Shown: positions 36,192-45,899 of the stretch, piece after piece | Layout: each line of letters opens with the position of its first letter | Position numbering within the stretch: position 1 is the stretch's first letter | Assembly: GCA_028288585.1 (NCBI GenBank) | Contig: JAQBNL010000082.1 | Location: 26,257 to 90,256, forward strand | DNA length: 64,000 bases | Direction: 5' to 3' | From: Chitinophagaceae bacterium | GTDB taxonomy: Bacteria > Bacteroidota > Bacteroidia > Chitinophagales > Chitinophagaceae | The notes under the pieces: model-generated | What the model was told of the DNA's origin: nothing | The model's input: only the letters and a program-made list of their open reading frames with translations | Database searches by the model: none | Made by a program: the position numbers and the translations under genes

Positions 36192-37462
36192 TTAGCTTGC
36201 TGATCATAATTTTTTTCTTCATCTTCAACCATTACAGTTTTGCCTTCCATTTGCTCAACATTACGAGCCACACTTAAAATAATACCGATTGCAAAACATG
36301 TGAACCACAAACTGCTTCCCCCCATACTCACCAATGGCAACGTAACGCCTGTTGTTGGAAACACATTTACATTCACCGCCATGTTCACCATTGCCTGTAT
36401 CACAAGCGTAAAACTCAATGCCACCGCCAGGAATGCTCCGAATGCATAAGGACATCTTTGAAAAAGCCGTATACTTCGAAACAAGAACCACAAATAAATA
36501 AACATGATTATTGCGCCGCCAACCAACCCGTATTCTTCAATTATAATTGCATAAATAAAATCACTGTAAGGATGTGGCAGAAAATTCCGTTGCTCACTTT
36601 TACCGGGGCCTTTCCCAAACCAACCGCCTTTTGCTATTGCAATCTTTGCCTGCTGAACCTGGTAGGATGCGTCTGTTTTATCAGCATACATAAAATCCTG
36701 CACACGCTTTATCCATGTTGGCATTCTGCCAAAGCTTAATACAGATGGAAGGTCTTTTGTTTTATGCTGCTCTTTATCATAATAAGTTTTTGAAATAACA
36801 ATTAAAAAGATGAGGGGTATCAATGCCGCCCCAACAACAATTAAAATATGCCTCGTTTTTACCCTTCCGATGAACATTAGCATAAGGCCTGTGCCACCTG
36901 TTAATAATGCTGTTGAAAGGTTTGCCGGAGCGATCAACAAACAGATAATTCCAACAGGGATTATCATTGGCAGAAATCCTTTTCTAAAATTCTTTATCAC
37001 ACTTTGTTTCCTGCTAAGTTGCTTACTGATGTACATGAACAATGCAAGCTTTGCAAGATCAGATGTTTGAAAAGTCATATTGATAACAGGCAACTTTATC
37101 CAGCGGCTTGCATCATTGATACTGCTTCCAAACTTTAAGGTGTAAAATAAGAGCGGGATCGATAATAGGAATAAAATCGTTGCCACTCTTGAATATATGG
37201 TGTAATTCACTCTGTGTGCAAAGTAGATGATGAGTACGCCCAGTGCGATAAAAGCTATCTGCTTGAACAAATAACTTTCTGTACTCTTATTCATTTTATA
37301 TGCTAATGAGCCGATGCTGCTGTACACAACAAGGATGCTGACAAGTGTTAATAAAATAACAATTGCCCATATCACTTTATCGCCCTTTGTGCGATTAAGA
37401 AATTTCCCTTTCACTGTATCGAAAGAAGAAAATTCATTTGATATTTGTTGTGTATCGCTCAT
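36188..37462 (-). CDS. ftsW: Peptidoglycan glycosyltransferase FtsW
   Basis: This 424-residue SEDS protein has about ten membrane helices. It contains FGKGPGKSEQRNFLPHPYSDFIYAIIIEEYGLVGG, the SEDS catalytic loop region, and GVTLPLVSMGGSS near the C-terminus (text split by me only for length). It polymerises lipid II at the septum with the FtsI encoded in the same operon. A ~25-residue cytoplasmic N-terminus precedes the first helix. Confidence 0.95.
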   Translation of the reverse strand: MSDTQQISNEFSSFDTVKGKFLNRTKGDKVIWAIVILLTLVSILVVYSSIGSLAYKMNKSTESYLFKQIAFIALGVLIIYFAHRVNYTIYSRVATILFLLSIPLLFYTLKFGSSINDASRWIKLPVINMTFQTSDLAKLALFMYISKQLSRKQSVIKNFRKGFLPMIIPVGIICLLIAPANLSTALLTGGTGLMLMFIGRVKTRHILIVVGAALIPLIFLIVISKTYYDKEQHKTKDLPSVLSFGRMPTWIKRVQDFMYADKTDASYQVQQAKIAIAKGGWFGKGPGKSEQRNFLPHPYSDFIYAIIIEEYGLVGGAIIMFIYLWFLFRSIRLFQRCPYAFGAFLAVALSFTLVIQAMVNMAVNVNVFPTTGVTLPLVSMGGSSLWFTCFAIGIILSVARNVEQMEGKTVMVEDEEKNYDQQAK

Positions 37463-37466
37463 ATTA

Positions 37467-37504
37467 CCTCACCCTCGCTCCCTCTCCTTTTGAACGAACG
37501 AGGG
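37467..37504. repeat. Degenerate GC-rich repeat upstream of ftsW
   Basis: The stretch CTCACCCTCGCTCCCTCTCC followed by an ACGAGGG arm resembles the CTCACCCC...CCTCTCC side of the murC repeat, but its palindrome is eroded. It lies in the ~105-base gap between murD and ftsW, the largest break in the middle of the operon except murD-mraY. Confidence 0.5.
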
Positions 37505-37567
37505 TATTAGTTTATTAATTAAATTTTTGTTTTTTACTTTTCATCATGTGTTTCTACTCATCATTTA

Positions 37568-38905
37568 TTATAACTCCTTAACTGCATTTTTAAATTGTCT
37601 TCCACGGTCTTCATAATTTTTAAAAAGATCAAAACTTGCACAAGCCGGAGAAAGTAATATCACATCCCCCTTATTTGCAAAATGAAATGCTGACTGCACT
37701 GCATCTTTTGCATTATTCGTATTAACGATCAGTTCTACTTCGTTTCCAAATGCCTCATGAATCTTTCTATTGTCAGTACCCATGCAAACAATGGCTTTTA
37801 CTTTTTCCTTTACAAGGTCTTTGATCAAAGAATAATCATTGCCCTTATCGATGCCGCCAAGAATCAAAATTGTTGGCTGCGTCATACTTTCCAAAGCATA
37901 CCATGTACTGTTTACATTGGTTGCTTTACTGTCGTTAATAAATTCAATTCCTTTAATGGTTGCCACATGCTCCATTCGATGCTCAAGACTTGTAAATGTT
38001 TGAACGGCATCTCTTATTTTTTCCTTTCGTATATCCATCACAACTGCCGCAAGCCCTGCTGCCATTGTGTTATACTGGTTGTGTTTCCCTTTTACTGCAA
38101 AATCTTCAATACTCATAGTTACTTCCTCCTGTTTCCATTTTAAATGCATTTTAGCATCTGATATGTATGCGCCTTGTGGCAGTGGTTTACTCATAGTGAA
38201 TGGTAGTGGGTTAGATCTGATTAAAAAATTGTTTATGTTCTTCATAGTTATTTCATCGTCCTCGCAATAAATAAATACATCCTGTTCTGTTTGGTTCTCT
38301 GTTATCCTGAATTTGCTTTTGATATAATTTTCAAACTTATAATTGTACCTGTCTAAATGATCTTCTGTTATGTTCAACAGTATTGCTATATCCGGTCTGA
38401 AGGTTTTTATATCATCCAACTGAAAAGAACTTATCTCCGCTGCGTAAACATCTTTTGGATCTTCTGCAATCTGTCTTGCAAATGAATAACCGATGTTCCC
38501 CACCAAAGCACAACTCAAGCCTGCTGTTTCCAGGATGTGATAAACCAATGCTGTTGTTGTACTTTTTCCATTGCTGCCTGTTATTGCTATTATTTTGCTA
38601 TCTCCTTTGTACCTGTATCCAAATTCTATTTCGCTTATTATCTCTATTCCTTTTGCTCTTATTTTTTTTATTAACTCATTCTCTTCCGGAATGCCCGGGC
38701 TTTTTATTACCAGCTCCGCACTTAAAACCTTTTCCTCAGTATGCCCTTCTTCAAACTCAATTTTGTTTAATTCAAGTTCATTTTTATACAGTGCATTTAT
38801 TTCACCTGAATCACTTACAAAAACATCATACTCTTTTTGTTTAGCGAGCATAGCCGCTCCAACGCCGCTCTCTCCGGCTCCCAGTATTACGATTTTCTCT
38901 TTCAT
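37568..38905 (-). CDS. murD: UDP-MurNAc-L-alanine--D-glutamate ligase
   Basis: The 445-residue cytoplasmic ligase adds D-Glu. It has the N-terminal Rossmann-like ILGAGESGVGAAML, P-loop ITGSNGKSTTTALV, the ISSFQLDDI and ITEDHLDRY segments of the central domain, and FINDSKATNVNSTWYAL and LSPACASFDLFKNYEDRG, typical of MurD. Normal length. It sits in the conserved dcw order between mraY and ftsW. Confidence 0.96.
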   Translation of the reverse strand: MKEKIVILGAGESGVGAAMLAKQKEYDVFVSDSGEINALYKNELELNKIEFEEGHTEEKVLSAELVIKSPGIPEENELIKKIRAKGIEIISEIEFGYRYKGDSKIIAITGSNGKSTTTALVYHILETAGLSCALVGNIGYSFARQIAEDPKDVYAAEISSFQLDDIKTFRPDIAILLNITEDHLDRYNYKFENYIKSKFRITENQTEQDVFIYCEDDEITMKNINNFLIRSNPLPFTMSKPLPQGAYISDAKMHLKWKQEEVTMSIEDFAVKGKHNQYNTMAAGLAAVVMDIRKEKIRDAVQTFTSLEHRMEHVATIKGIEFINDSKATNVNSTWYALESMTQPTILILGGIDKGNDYSLIKDLVKEKVKAIVCMGTDNRKIHEAFGNEVELIVNTNNAKDAVQSAFHFANKGDVILLSPACASFDLFKNYEDRGRQFKNAVKEL

Positions 38906-39064
38906 CCATCTTTTTACAGTTAAGAAAAAAATGGCCTTTCAACGGTATAGAATTTAACGGGCCTAGTTTGTTTCAACAGATATTGGAATTCATTTTAGTT
39001 TTTCTCAAAACTTCTTCAAAGGATAAGATTTAAAACCACCTGGTTTTTCAATCAATATTTTTAT

Positions 39065-40372
39065 TTACCTCAATTTTAATGTTACCACTGCTGTAACCAC
39101 AGATAAAATGGTGATCACCCAAAACCTCACGGCAATTTTACTTTCATGATAACCCGACATCTGGTAATGATGATGCAGGGGGCTCATTAAGAAAATTCTC
39201 TTACCTATTCCAAACTTTTTCTTCGTGTATTTAAAATATCCAACCTGTAACATCACGCTTAACAGTTCTACAAAAAACACGAAGCAAAAAATGGGTATCA
39301 ATAATTCTTTACGAACAATAATTGCCAATGATGCAATAATGCCACCTAGTGCCAGGCTTCCTGTATCACCCATGAAGACCTGTGCCGGGTAAGAATTATA
39401 CCATAAAAACCCAATGCATGCACCAACAAATGCCGCGATAAAAATTCCCAGCTCACTTAAGTTAGGGATGTACATTATATTTAAATAGTCGGCAATTTGT
39501 ACGTTACCGCTAACGAATACAAATACGCCAAGGCCCAGTCCAATAATGGCGCTTACACCTGTTGCTAATCCATCTAACCCATCAGTAATATTTGCACCAT
39601 TTGAAACTGCAGTTACAATAAATATTACAATAAGAATGTATAATATGTATGTATATTTCTCTAAGCTTGCAGGTAATAATTTTGCATAATTAAACTCATG
39701 CGTTTTTACAAATGGAATTGTGGTGATAGGAGTTTTAACTGTAACAAACCGATGGATCTTTCCATCAGCAATCACAGTATCTTCTTTTAACTTTTTCTCA
39801 CCTCTTTGATGAGACCATGTTGAATCACCAATTCCTGCTGCAACGATCTCTCTTTTTACAACAACGCTATCATTAAAATATAGGGTAGTACCGATTATTA
39901 TGCCTAGCATCACTTGTCCAAATACTTTGAACCAGCTAGCCAATCCATCCGCATTGGTTTTATGGTAATCAATTCCTCTCTCTTTTGCTATGCGCTTTGC
40001 TTTTATTTTAAGGTAATCATCAATAAAGCCTATAACCCCCAGCCATACTGTACTTAACAACATCAGCCTTACATAAACCTTCTCAAGATTTGCTAATAAC
40101 AATGTTGGGATAAGGATAGCAAGTATTATAATTATTCCGCCCATTGTTGGGGTACCTGCTTTTTGTTTTTCGCCCTTTAGTCCAAGATCCCGAACTGATT
40201 CACCAATTTGTTTTCTTTTTAAGAAATTGATTATTTTTTTGCCAAAAACTGTTGCAATCAATAATGAGAGTATCACAGCTAACAACACCCTGAAGGTGAT
40301 GAACTGGAATAACCCGCTGCCGGGAAATTTTATTCCATTTTTTGTGAGCCAGTCAAATAAGTGATACAACAT
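39065..40372 (-). CDS. mraY: Phospho-N-acetylmuramoyl-pentapeptide transferase
   Basis: A 435-residue, ten-helix enzyme that makes lipid I. It has GTPTMGGIIII, the Asp pair in GFIDDYLKI, NITDGLDGLATG, the Asp in VFMGDTGSLALGG, and SPLHHHYQMSGYHESK. E. coli MraY is 360 residues; the excess is a ~70-residue extracytoplasmic insert (about residues 165-240, DSVVVKREI... to LLPASLEKY), a feature shared by Bacteroidota MraY. The 159-base gap to murD holds no gene. Confidence 0.96.
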   Translation of the reverse strand: MLYHLFDWLTKNGIKFPGSGLFQFITFRVLLAVILSLLIATVFGKKIINFLKRKQIGESVRDLGLKGEKQKAGTPTMGGIIIILAILIPTLLLANLEKVYVRLMLLSTVWLGVIGFIDDYLKIKAKRIAKERGIDYHKTNADGLASWFKVFGQVMLGIIIGTTLYFNDSVVVKREIVAAGIGDSTWSHQRGEKKLKEDTVIADGKIHRFVTVKTPITTIPFVKTHEFNYAKLLPASLEKYTYILYILIVIFIVTAVSNGANITDGLDGLATGVSAIIGLGLGVFVFVSGNVQIADYLNIMYIPNLSELGIFIAAFVGACIGFLWYNSYPAQVFMGDTGSLALGGIIASLAIIVRKELLIPIFCFVFFVELLSVMLQVGYFKYTKKKFGIGKRIFLMSPLHHHYQMSGYHESKIAVRFWVITILSVVTAVVTLKLR

Positions 40373-40432
40373 TAGTTTGTTGTTTATAATTTATAGTTGA
40401 TAGTTGTGATGTTCATCATCTTTAGTTTCTTA

Positions 40433-41899
40433 TTATTTATCTAATAGTTCAAACATTTCTTTTAATACTGCTTTATCATCAAAAGGATATTTTATTCCTT
40501 TTATCTCCTGGTATTTTTCGTGTCCCTTGCCTGCCACTAAAACAATGTCTTCTCTTTTAGAAAAGCTTACTGCTGTTTTAATTGCTTCCTTTCTATCTGC
40601 GATTGAAATATATTTTTTTCGGCAGGTTACATTCACACCGCTTTCCATATCTTTTATTATTTCATTGGGGTCTTCGCTCCTGGGATTGTCGGAAGTAAAA
40701 AATATTCTATCACTGTGCTCGCAGGCAACTTCTGCCATAACCGGGCGTTTGGTTTTATCCCTATCCCCGCCACATCCAATCACTGTAAGAATTTTTTCTT
40801 CTCCCTGGCGCAGATTTTTAATCGTTGCCAAAACATTCAATAATGCATCAGGCGTATGAGCATAATCAATGATGCCGATGACTTTATCTTTTGGTGAAAC
40901 CATGTAATCAAATCTTCCCTCAGCGCCGGTAAGGCTGCTTAATACCTGTAATACAATTTGTTTATCTTCTCCCAAACAAATTGCTGTACCATACACTGCC
41001 AAAATATTGTACGCATTAAAAGTCCCTATCATTTTAAAATGAACTTCTATATCATTGATCGTCATTAATAGTCCTCTTAAACTATTTTCTAAAATTTTCC
41101 CTTTAAAATCCGCCATTGTTTTAAGGCTGTAGAAATACTTTTTTGCTTTTGTGTTCTGAAGCATTACTGCTCCACGCTTATCATCAGCATTAGATATTGA
41201 AAATGCGGAAGAAGCAAGCTCATCAAAGAATTTCTTCTTTGCTTTTATATATTCATCAAAGGTTTTGTGGTAATCAAGATGATCATGAGTGATGTTGGTA
41301 AATATGCCCCCGGTAAATTTGAGCCCTGCAACCCTATGCTGATCTAATGCATGCGAACTCACTTCCATAAAAACATGTGTGCAGGAAGCGTTAACCATTT
41401 TTGCCAGTAATTCATTTACACTGATAGCATCAGGTGTAGTATGAGTTGATGGGTTTATTTCATCAGCAATCTGGTTTTGCACTGTGCTTATCAAACCGCA
41501 CTTATATCCAAGAGCTGAATATAATTTGAATAACAGTGTTGCGACTGTTGTCTTTCCATTAGTACCGGTTACACCAATTAATTTTATTTTGCCCGATGGC
41601 TGACCATAAAAATTATGTGCCATGATGCCAGCGGCTGAGGCGCTATTCTCTACCTCTACATATTTTACTGCTTTATTAATTTCAGCAGGAAGATGTTCAC
41701 AGACAATAACAGCTGCACCATTTGCAATAGCTGTATCAATAAAATTATGACCATCAGCGGCACTGCCTTTAATAGCAATAAAGCATGAGCCTTTTGTAAC
41801 CTTTCTCGAATCAATCTGCAAGTCAGTTACCTCATCTACCTCTTTGCCGGTAGTTGATTTGAGATTTACTCCATACAATATGTTATGTAATGATGCCAT
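40433..41899 (-). CDS. murE: UDP-MurNAc-tripeptide synthetase (meso-diaminopimelate adding)
   Basis: This 488-residue ligase has the P-loop GVTGTNGKTTVATLL and FMEVSSHALDQHR. The substrate signature FFTSDNPRSEDP carries DNPR, which marks enzymes adding meso-DAP rather than Lys. AGKGHEKYQ is at the C-terminus. Its ATG shares one base with the ftsI stop (TAATG), so translation is coupled. Murein of this organism is therefore expected to be DAP-type. Confidence 0.96.
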   Translation of the reverse strand: MASLHNILYGVNLKSTTGKEVDEVTDLQIDSRKVTKGSCFIAIKGSAADGHNFIDTAIANGAAVIVCEHLPAEINKAVKYVEVENSASAAGIMAHNFYGQPSGKIKLIGVTGTNGKTTVATLLFKLYSALGYKCGLISTVQNQIADEINPSTHTTPDAISVNELLAKMVNASCTHVFMEVSSHALDQHRVAGLKFTGGIFTNITHDHLDYHKTFDEYIKAKKKFFDELASSAFSISNADDKRGAVMLQNTKAKKYFYSLKTMADFKGKILENSLRGLLMTINDIEVHFKMIGTFNAYNILAVYGTAICLGEDKQIVLQVLSSLTGAEGRFDYMVSPKDKVIGIIDYAHTPDALLNVLATIKNLRQGEEKILTVIGCGGDRDKTKRPVMAEVACEHSDRIFFTSDNPRSEDPNEIIKDMESGVNVTCRKKYISIADRKEAIKTAVSFSKREDIVLVAGKGHEKYQEIKGIKYPFDDKAVLKEMFELLDK

Positions 41900-44019
41900 T
41901 AATTCAATTGAATATTTATTGTTTGTCCTTTAGTAAAGGCTGTTCCTTCCTGCAATGACTGATAGATCACCTTTCCTCTTCCTGCTGCTGTAACTCTTAA
42001 TCCGGAATTTTCCAACATATACACTGCATCTTTCAAACCCAATCCTAAAACCTTAGGCATAACTGCAGGCTCAGATGAATTGTTTATTGCGTTCAGAAGT
42101 ATTTTATTATCATACATATTCATACTTCTCCAATATCCTGCAACTGCAGAATCCAGGTAAGGCATATTTAAAACACTTAATATTTTATTGATATCGTTTT
42201 TCAATCCATAATAATTATAAGCAGTGCTATCGGTAACAGATGTTGCCTGGAAAAAAGGAGAGTTAGCAATATTTGATGAGTAAATTTTATCAGCAACTTC
42301 TCTAAACACAGGAGCAGAAACAACGCCACCGTAAGCAAGCTTGGATTCATTTCCATTTTGAATTACTACTGCGATACTATATTTAGGTTTTTCTGTAGGA
42401 AAGAAACCAATGAAAGAAGATTGATAAATTTTATTGGCTTTATTATATCCTTTATTATCCAGCGCTGTTACCGCAGTTCCCGTTTTACCGGCAAACGAAT
42501 ACAGATTAGTTTTTAAACTGTGAGCAGTGCCATGCTCGCTTTCAACAACATCCAGCATACAATCTTTTAATTTTCCTAAAGTTTCATCACTGCAAATTCT
42601 TTCTACTAAAACTTTGGGTGAGAATGTCTTCACATCAACTCCCATATCTCTAACTGCATTAACGAGATAAGGCTTCATCATTTTACCACCATTGGCAACA
42701 GCATTATATACCATCAGCATATGCAATGGTGTGATGAGTTCTTCGTAGCCATGGGCCATAAATGGCAGCGTAGTAGCACCCCAGAATTTTCCACCTGGCT
42801 TTTTAATAAGCGGAAAAGCCTGGCCAACAATATCAACACCAGTTGCTGTATCTAATCTTAAATTATGCAGGTGATCATAGAATTGTTTTGGATTGTTGTG
42901 ATAATATTCTTCGGCAAGTTTTGCGAAGGCAACATTCGATGATCGTGCAAATGCTTCTTTAACTGTTATTCTTCCTGTGCCTAAATGTGAGTCACGAATT
43001 TTTAATCCGTAAAAAAGTTTGCTTCCGCCTTCGCAATCCACAATAGTGTTTGTATCTACATGTTTATCTTCTAAAAGAGATAATAATGTTGCCAGTTTAA
43101 AAATAGAACCTGGCTCAGTTTTTTTACCGATACCATAATTATAATCTTCCATGTATTCGCCATCAGGCCGCTTACCAAGATTTGCAATGGCTTTAATTTT
43201 GCCTGTGGCCGTTTCCATAACTATACAGGTGCCATGCAAAGAATTGTTCATCACCATCATCTTAAGCAATGCATTTTCGGCAACGTCCTGCATGTAAGTA
43301 TCGATAGTGGTGATAATATCTTTTCCATTCTCGGGTTCAATTTCAGCGCCATCAACAGGCACATATACACCAGCCATGTAACGCATTAAACGCTGACCGG
43401 TCTGGCCTTTCAGCAAACTGTCATAGGTTCTTTCAAGACCCACATTTTTACTTGTATCTCCCCTGGAAAGCCCAATAGTGCGGTTAGCTAATAATACATA
43501 AGGATTAACCCTGCTGTCACGAACATCAATAATAAACCCGCTTTTATTTCTTCCTTCTTTCACTAAAACAAAATCTCTCAGTTGCTTGTATTGTTCAAAA
43601 GATATTTTTCTTTTTAATAAGAAATAACGGTCTTCATTTTTATAGGCAACTGATAATTCTTTTTTATAATCGTTCGCAGATGCGTCACTAAAAAGAGAGG
43701 CTAAGGAAATGCTGAGAGAATCTATATTATCATAAAAACGTTTGCCTTGTTTTTCACGAAGCCCTTCAGCACCAAAATCTATATAGATATCGAATACAGG
43801 AATAGAAGTGCTGAGCATATTGCCATCTTCGCTGTAGATACTTCCACGCTCTGCATTAATGGGCATATACTTTAAATGCAGGCTGTCACTCATACTTCTC
43901 CAGTATTTACCCTGCACATTCTGAATGTAAAACGCCCTGCCTAACACAACAACACCTAGCACAATAATGCAGATGAAGCAGAGGTAAACACGCCACAGTA
44001 TGTCTTTTTTTATATCCAA
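41899..44019 (-). CDS. ftsI: Septal penicillin-binding protein (FtsI) with PASTA domain
   Basis: This 706-residue class B PBP has an N-terminal membrane helix (about 12-32) and a dimerisation domain (YMPINAERGSIYSEDG). The transpeptidase carries SxxK in GSIFKLA, SxN in SSNVAFAK and KTG in AGKTGTAV. One C-terminal PASTA domain follows (about residues 640-706: MPKVLGLGLKDAVYMLENSGL). It cross-links septal murein with FtsW. It overlaps murE by one base. A strong inverted repeat lies between it and ftsL. Confidence 0.95.
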   Translation of the reverse strand: MDIKKDILWRVYLCFICIIVLGVVVLGRAFYIQNVQGKYWRSMSDSLHLKYMPINAERGSIYSEDGNMLSTSIPVFDIYIDFGAEGLREKQGKRFYDNIDSLSISLASLFSDASANDYKKELSVAYKNEDRYFLLKRKISFEQYKQLRDFVLVKEGRNKSGFIIDVRDSRVNPYVLLANRTIGLSRGDTSKNVGLERTYDSLLKGQTGQRLMRYMAGVYVPVDGAEIEPENGKDIITTIDTYMQDVAENALLKMMVMNNSLHGTCIVMETATGKIKAIANLGKRPDGEYMEDYNYGIGKKTEPGSIFKLATLLSLLEDKHVDTNTIVDCEGGSKLFYGLKIRDSHLGTGRITVKEAFARSSNVAFAKLAEEYYHNNPKQFYDHLHNLRLDTATGVDIVGQAFPLIKKPGGKFWGATTLPFMAHGYEELITPLHMLMVYNAVANGGKMMKPYLVNAVRDMGVDVKTFSPKVLVERICSDETLGKLKDCMLDVVESEHGTAHSLKTNLYSFAGKTGTAVTALDNKGYNKANKIYQSSFIGFFPTEKPKYSIAVVIQNGNESKLAYGGVVSAPVFREVADKIYSSNIANSPFFQATSVTDSTAYNYYGLKNDINKILSVLNMPYLDSAVAGYWRSMNMYDNKILLNAINNSSEPAVMPKVLGLGLKDAVYMLENSGLRVTAAGRGKVIYQSLQEGTAFTKGQTINIQLN

Positions 44020-44057
44020 ATTAATTCGTTAGTTCTTTTATATAAGTCAATTTCTAA

Positions 44058-44113
44058 AATCGTGAAAAGTGAGACGTGAAATTCTCACGTTTGTCGTCTG
44101 ACGTTTCACGATT
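44058..44113. repeat. Long inverted repeat between ftsL and ftsI
   Basis: Arms of 19 bases (44058-44076 and 44095-44113) match at 17 positions, with perfect AATCGTGAAA / TTTCACGATT ends. A second hairpin, ACGTGA-AATTC-TCACGT (44074-44090), lies inside. The right arm reaches the ftsL stop codon, and the left end is 38 bases before the ftsI ATG. Confidence 0.85.
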
Positions 44114-44465
44114 AGTTTCCTGTTATTGTACTGTCGCCAATTTTCATGGGCGGAGCAGTAAGTTCTTTTAAACCCAAAGGCTCAACAGCTTTTACCAATT
44201 CACTTTCTTTACTTCTGAATATCACATCCCTCTTCACCGTTTTAAATTCATATTCCATTTCTTTTAAATGCTTTGCAGTTGCATTAATTTTCCGGATGTT
44301 CTTATCTGCATAATGCCCGTTGGCGATATAGAGAACAGTAAGTAATGCGGTAAATAAAAAGAAGGGAATATTTTTTACGATCCACCTGTAGTAGAGCCAC
44401 CTTTTCCAGTCCTTTTTGGGATTGAAAACTTTGTCTTTATAGTTCTTTAGTGGGTTTTGAGCCAT
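44112..44465 (-). CDS. ftsL: FtsL-like cell division protein
   Basis: A 117-residue bitopic protein: basic cytoplasmic N-terminus, one helix (about residues 33-51, IPFFLFTALLTVLYIANGHY), then a coiled-coil-prone segment (IRKINATAKHLKEMEYEFK). Size, topology and position between rsmH and ftsI identify it as the Bacteroidota FtsL, a scaffold for FtsQ and FtsI. Sequence similarity to E. coli FtsL is not obvious, as is usual. Confidence 0.85.
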   Translation of the reverse strand: MAQNPLKNYKDKVFNPKKDWKRWLYYRWIVKNIPFFLFTALLTVLYIANGHYADKNIRKINATAKHLKEMEYEFKTVKRDVIFRSKESELVKAVEPLGLKELTAPPMKIGDSTITGN

Positions 44466-44494
44466 TAACTCTTTTTAATTATTTTATTTTTAAA

Positions 44495-45397
44495 TTATTT
44501 CTTTTCAGCAATCCGAAGCTTTGCGCTTCTTGCTCTTGGGTTTTGTTTGATCTCTTCTTCACCGGGAATTATTGGTTTTTTGGTTAGGATATTGAAAGAT
44601 TTTTCATTTTTAATTCCATATATCTCATCAGCATTTTCATCATCAGCACCTTTAAAAAAGTTTTTTACGATCCTGTCTTCCAGGGAATGAAATGTGATTA
44701 CCGCTATTCGTCCGCCTGATTTTAAAACATCTGTACTTTGTTGCAACATTTCTTTAAGTGCGCCAAGCTCATCATTCACTTCGATGCGCAAGGCCTGGAA
44801 AACCTGTGCGAAATATTTATTAGGATTTCCTTTAACCACACTATGCACAGCATTTTTAAAATCAACAATTGTTTGCATTGATGTTTTGGTTCTTTGCTCT
44901 GCAATTGTTTTTGCCAATGTTTTTGAGTTGGTAACCTCTCCATATTGCTCAAAAATTTTATGCAGCTTTTCCTCAGGATAGTTTTTAAGGATATTAATTG
45001 CCGTTTGTTCCTGTCGCTTGTCCATCCGCATATCCATGGCTGCATCAAACCGGGTAGAGAAGCCACGCTCTGCATTATCGAACTGATGGCTGGAAACCCC
45101 GAGGTCAGCTAATATTCCATCAACCTCTGTTATCTTATTCAGGCGGAGAAAGCGTTGCATGTGGCGGAAATTTTGCGGAATAAAAATTATCCTTTTATCA
45201 GCAGGTACATTATTTTTTGCATCTTCATCCTGGTCGAAAGCAATCAATTTTCCTTCACCATTTAATTTATCAAGAATTGCTTTGCTGTGCCCGCCTCCGC
45301 CAAATGTGCAATCAACATATATCCCTGATGGAATAATTTTTAATCCTTCTATAACCTGCTGCAACATTACCGGCACATGGTAAATGCCCTGCTGCAT
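44495..45397 (-). CDS. rsmH: 16S rRNA (cytosine-1402-N4)-methyltransferase
   Basis: The 300-residue SAM enzyme (MraW) modifies C1402 of 16S rRNA in the decoding centre. Motifs: HVPVMLQQVIEGL at the start, CTFGGGGHSKAIL (SAM loop), ADLGVSSHQFD, RGFSTRFDAAMDMRMD, and the end KNPRARSAKLRIAEK-type block. It lies 3 bases after mraZ in the conserved order. Confidence 0.97.
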   Translation of the reverse strand: MQQGIYHVPVMLQQVIEGLKIIPSGIYVDCTFGGGGHSKAILDKLNGEGKLIAFDQDEDAKNNVPADKRIIFIPQNFRHMQRFLRLNKITEVDGILADLGVSSHQFDNAERGFSTRFDAAMDMRMDKRQEQTAINILKNYPEEKLHKIFEQYGEVTNSKTLAKTIAEQRTKTSMQTIVDFKNAVHSVVKGNPNKYFAQVFQALRIEVNDELGALKEMLQQSTDVLKSGGRIAVITFHSLEDRIVKNFFKGADDENADEIYGIKNEKSFNILTKKPIIPGEEEIKQNPRARSAKLRIAEKK

Positions 45398-45400
45398 AAA

Positions 45401-45865
45401 TTATAGTTCATTTTTTTTATCACCCGCCATAACATCTTTAGCAAGGTTGCTGAATGCTTCCGGTGAAAAAGTTTCAAAGAACTGCTGGTATTTTGTTTTA
45501 TCCCAGATCTCAATTTTATTTACTGCTGAAACCAACACTATATCCTTTTCTAATCCTGCGTATTCCATTAAATTTTTTGGTATTAATAAACGGCTGGCAC
45601 TATCCAGTTCAACCTGTGTTGCCCCATTTAAAAAGTAACGGCGGAATTGGCGAACTTTAGGTTCAAAATCATTCAAATCACTTATCTCAGAAAAAATGGG
45701 CTTCCAGCTTTTCATTGGGTACAGACTCAGGCATTTTTCAAACCCGCGGTTTATCACAAAATGCTCTGCCCCACCTTCAGGTAACTGCTTTTTTACAGCC
45801 GAAGGAAGTAAAAAACGCCCCTTTGCGTCTAATGTAGATTCAAATTCTCCTATAAAGCCTATCAT
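45401..45865 (-). CDS. mraZ: Transcriptional regulator MraZ
   Basis: This 154-residue protein has two AbrB-like MraZ domains (GEFESTLDAKGRFLLPSAVKK; then GATQVELDSASRLLIPKNL). It binds repeats upstream of its own gene and regulates the dcw operon. The ATG at 45865 is chosen: the frame also opens 57 bases upstream at a GTG, but that part is the operator itself, and homologues begin at MIGF-like residues. It is the first gene of the operon and diverges from the DUF3052 gene. Confidence 0.95.
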   Translation of the reverse strand: MIGFIGEFESTLDAKGRFLLPSAVKKQLPEGGAEHFVINRGFEKCLSLYPMKSWKPIFSEISDLNDFEPKVRQFRRYFLNGATQVELDSASRLLIPKNLMEYAGLEKDIVLVSAVNKIEIWDKTKYQQFFETFSPEAFSNLAKDVMAGDKKNEL

Positions 45866-45899
45866 TATTAAGGGTTTAGAGCTATTTAGCAATAATTTA

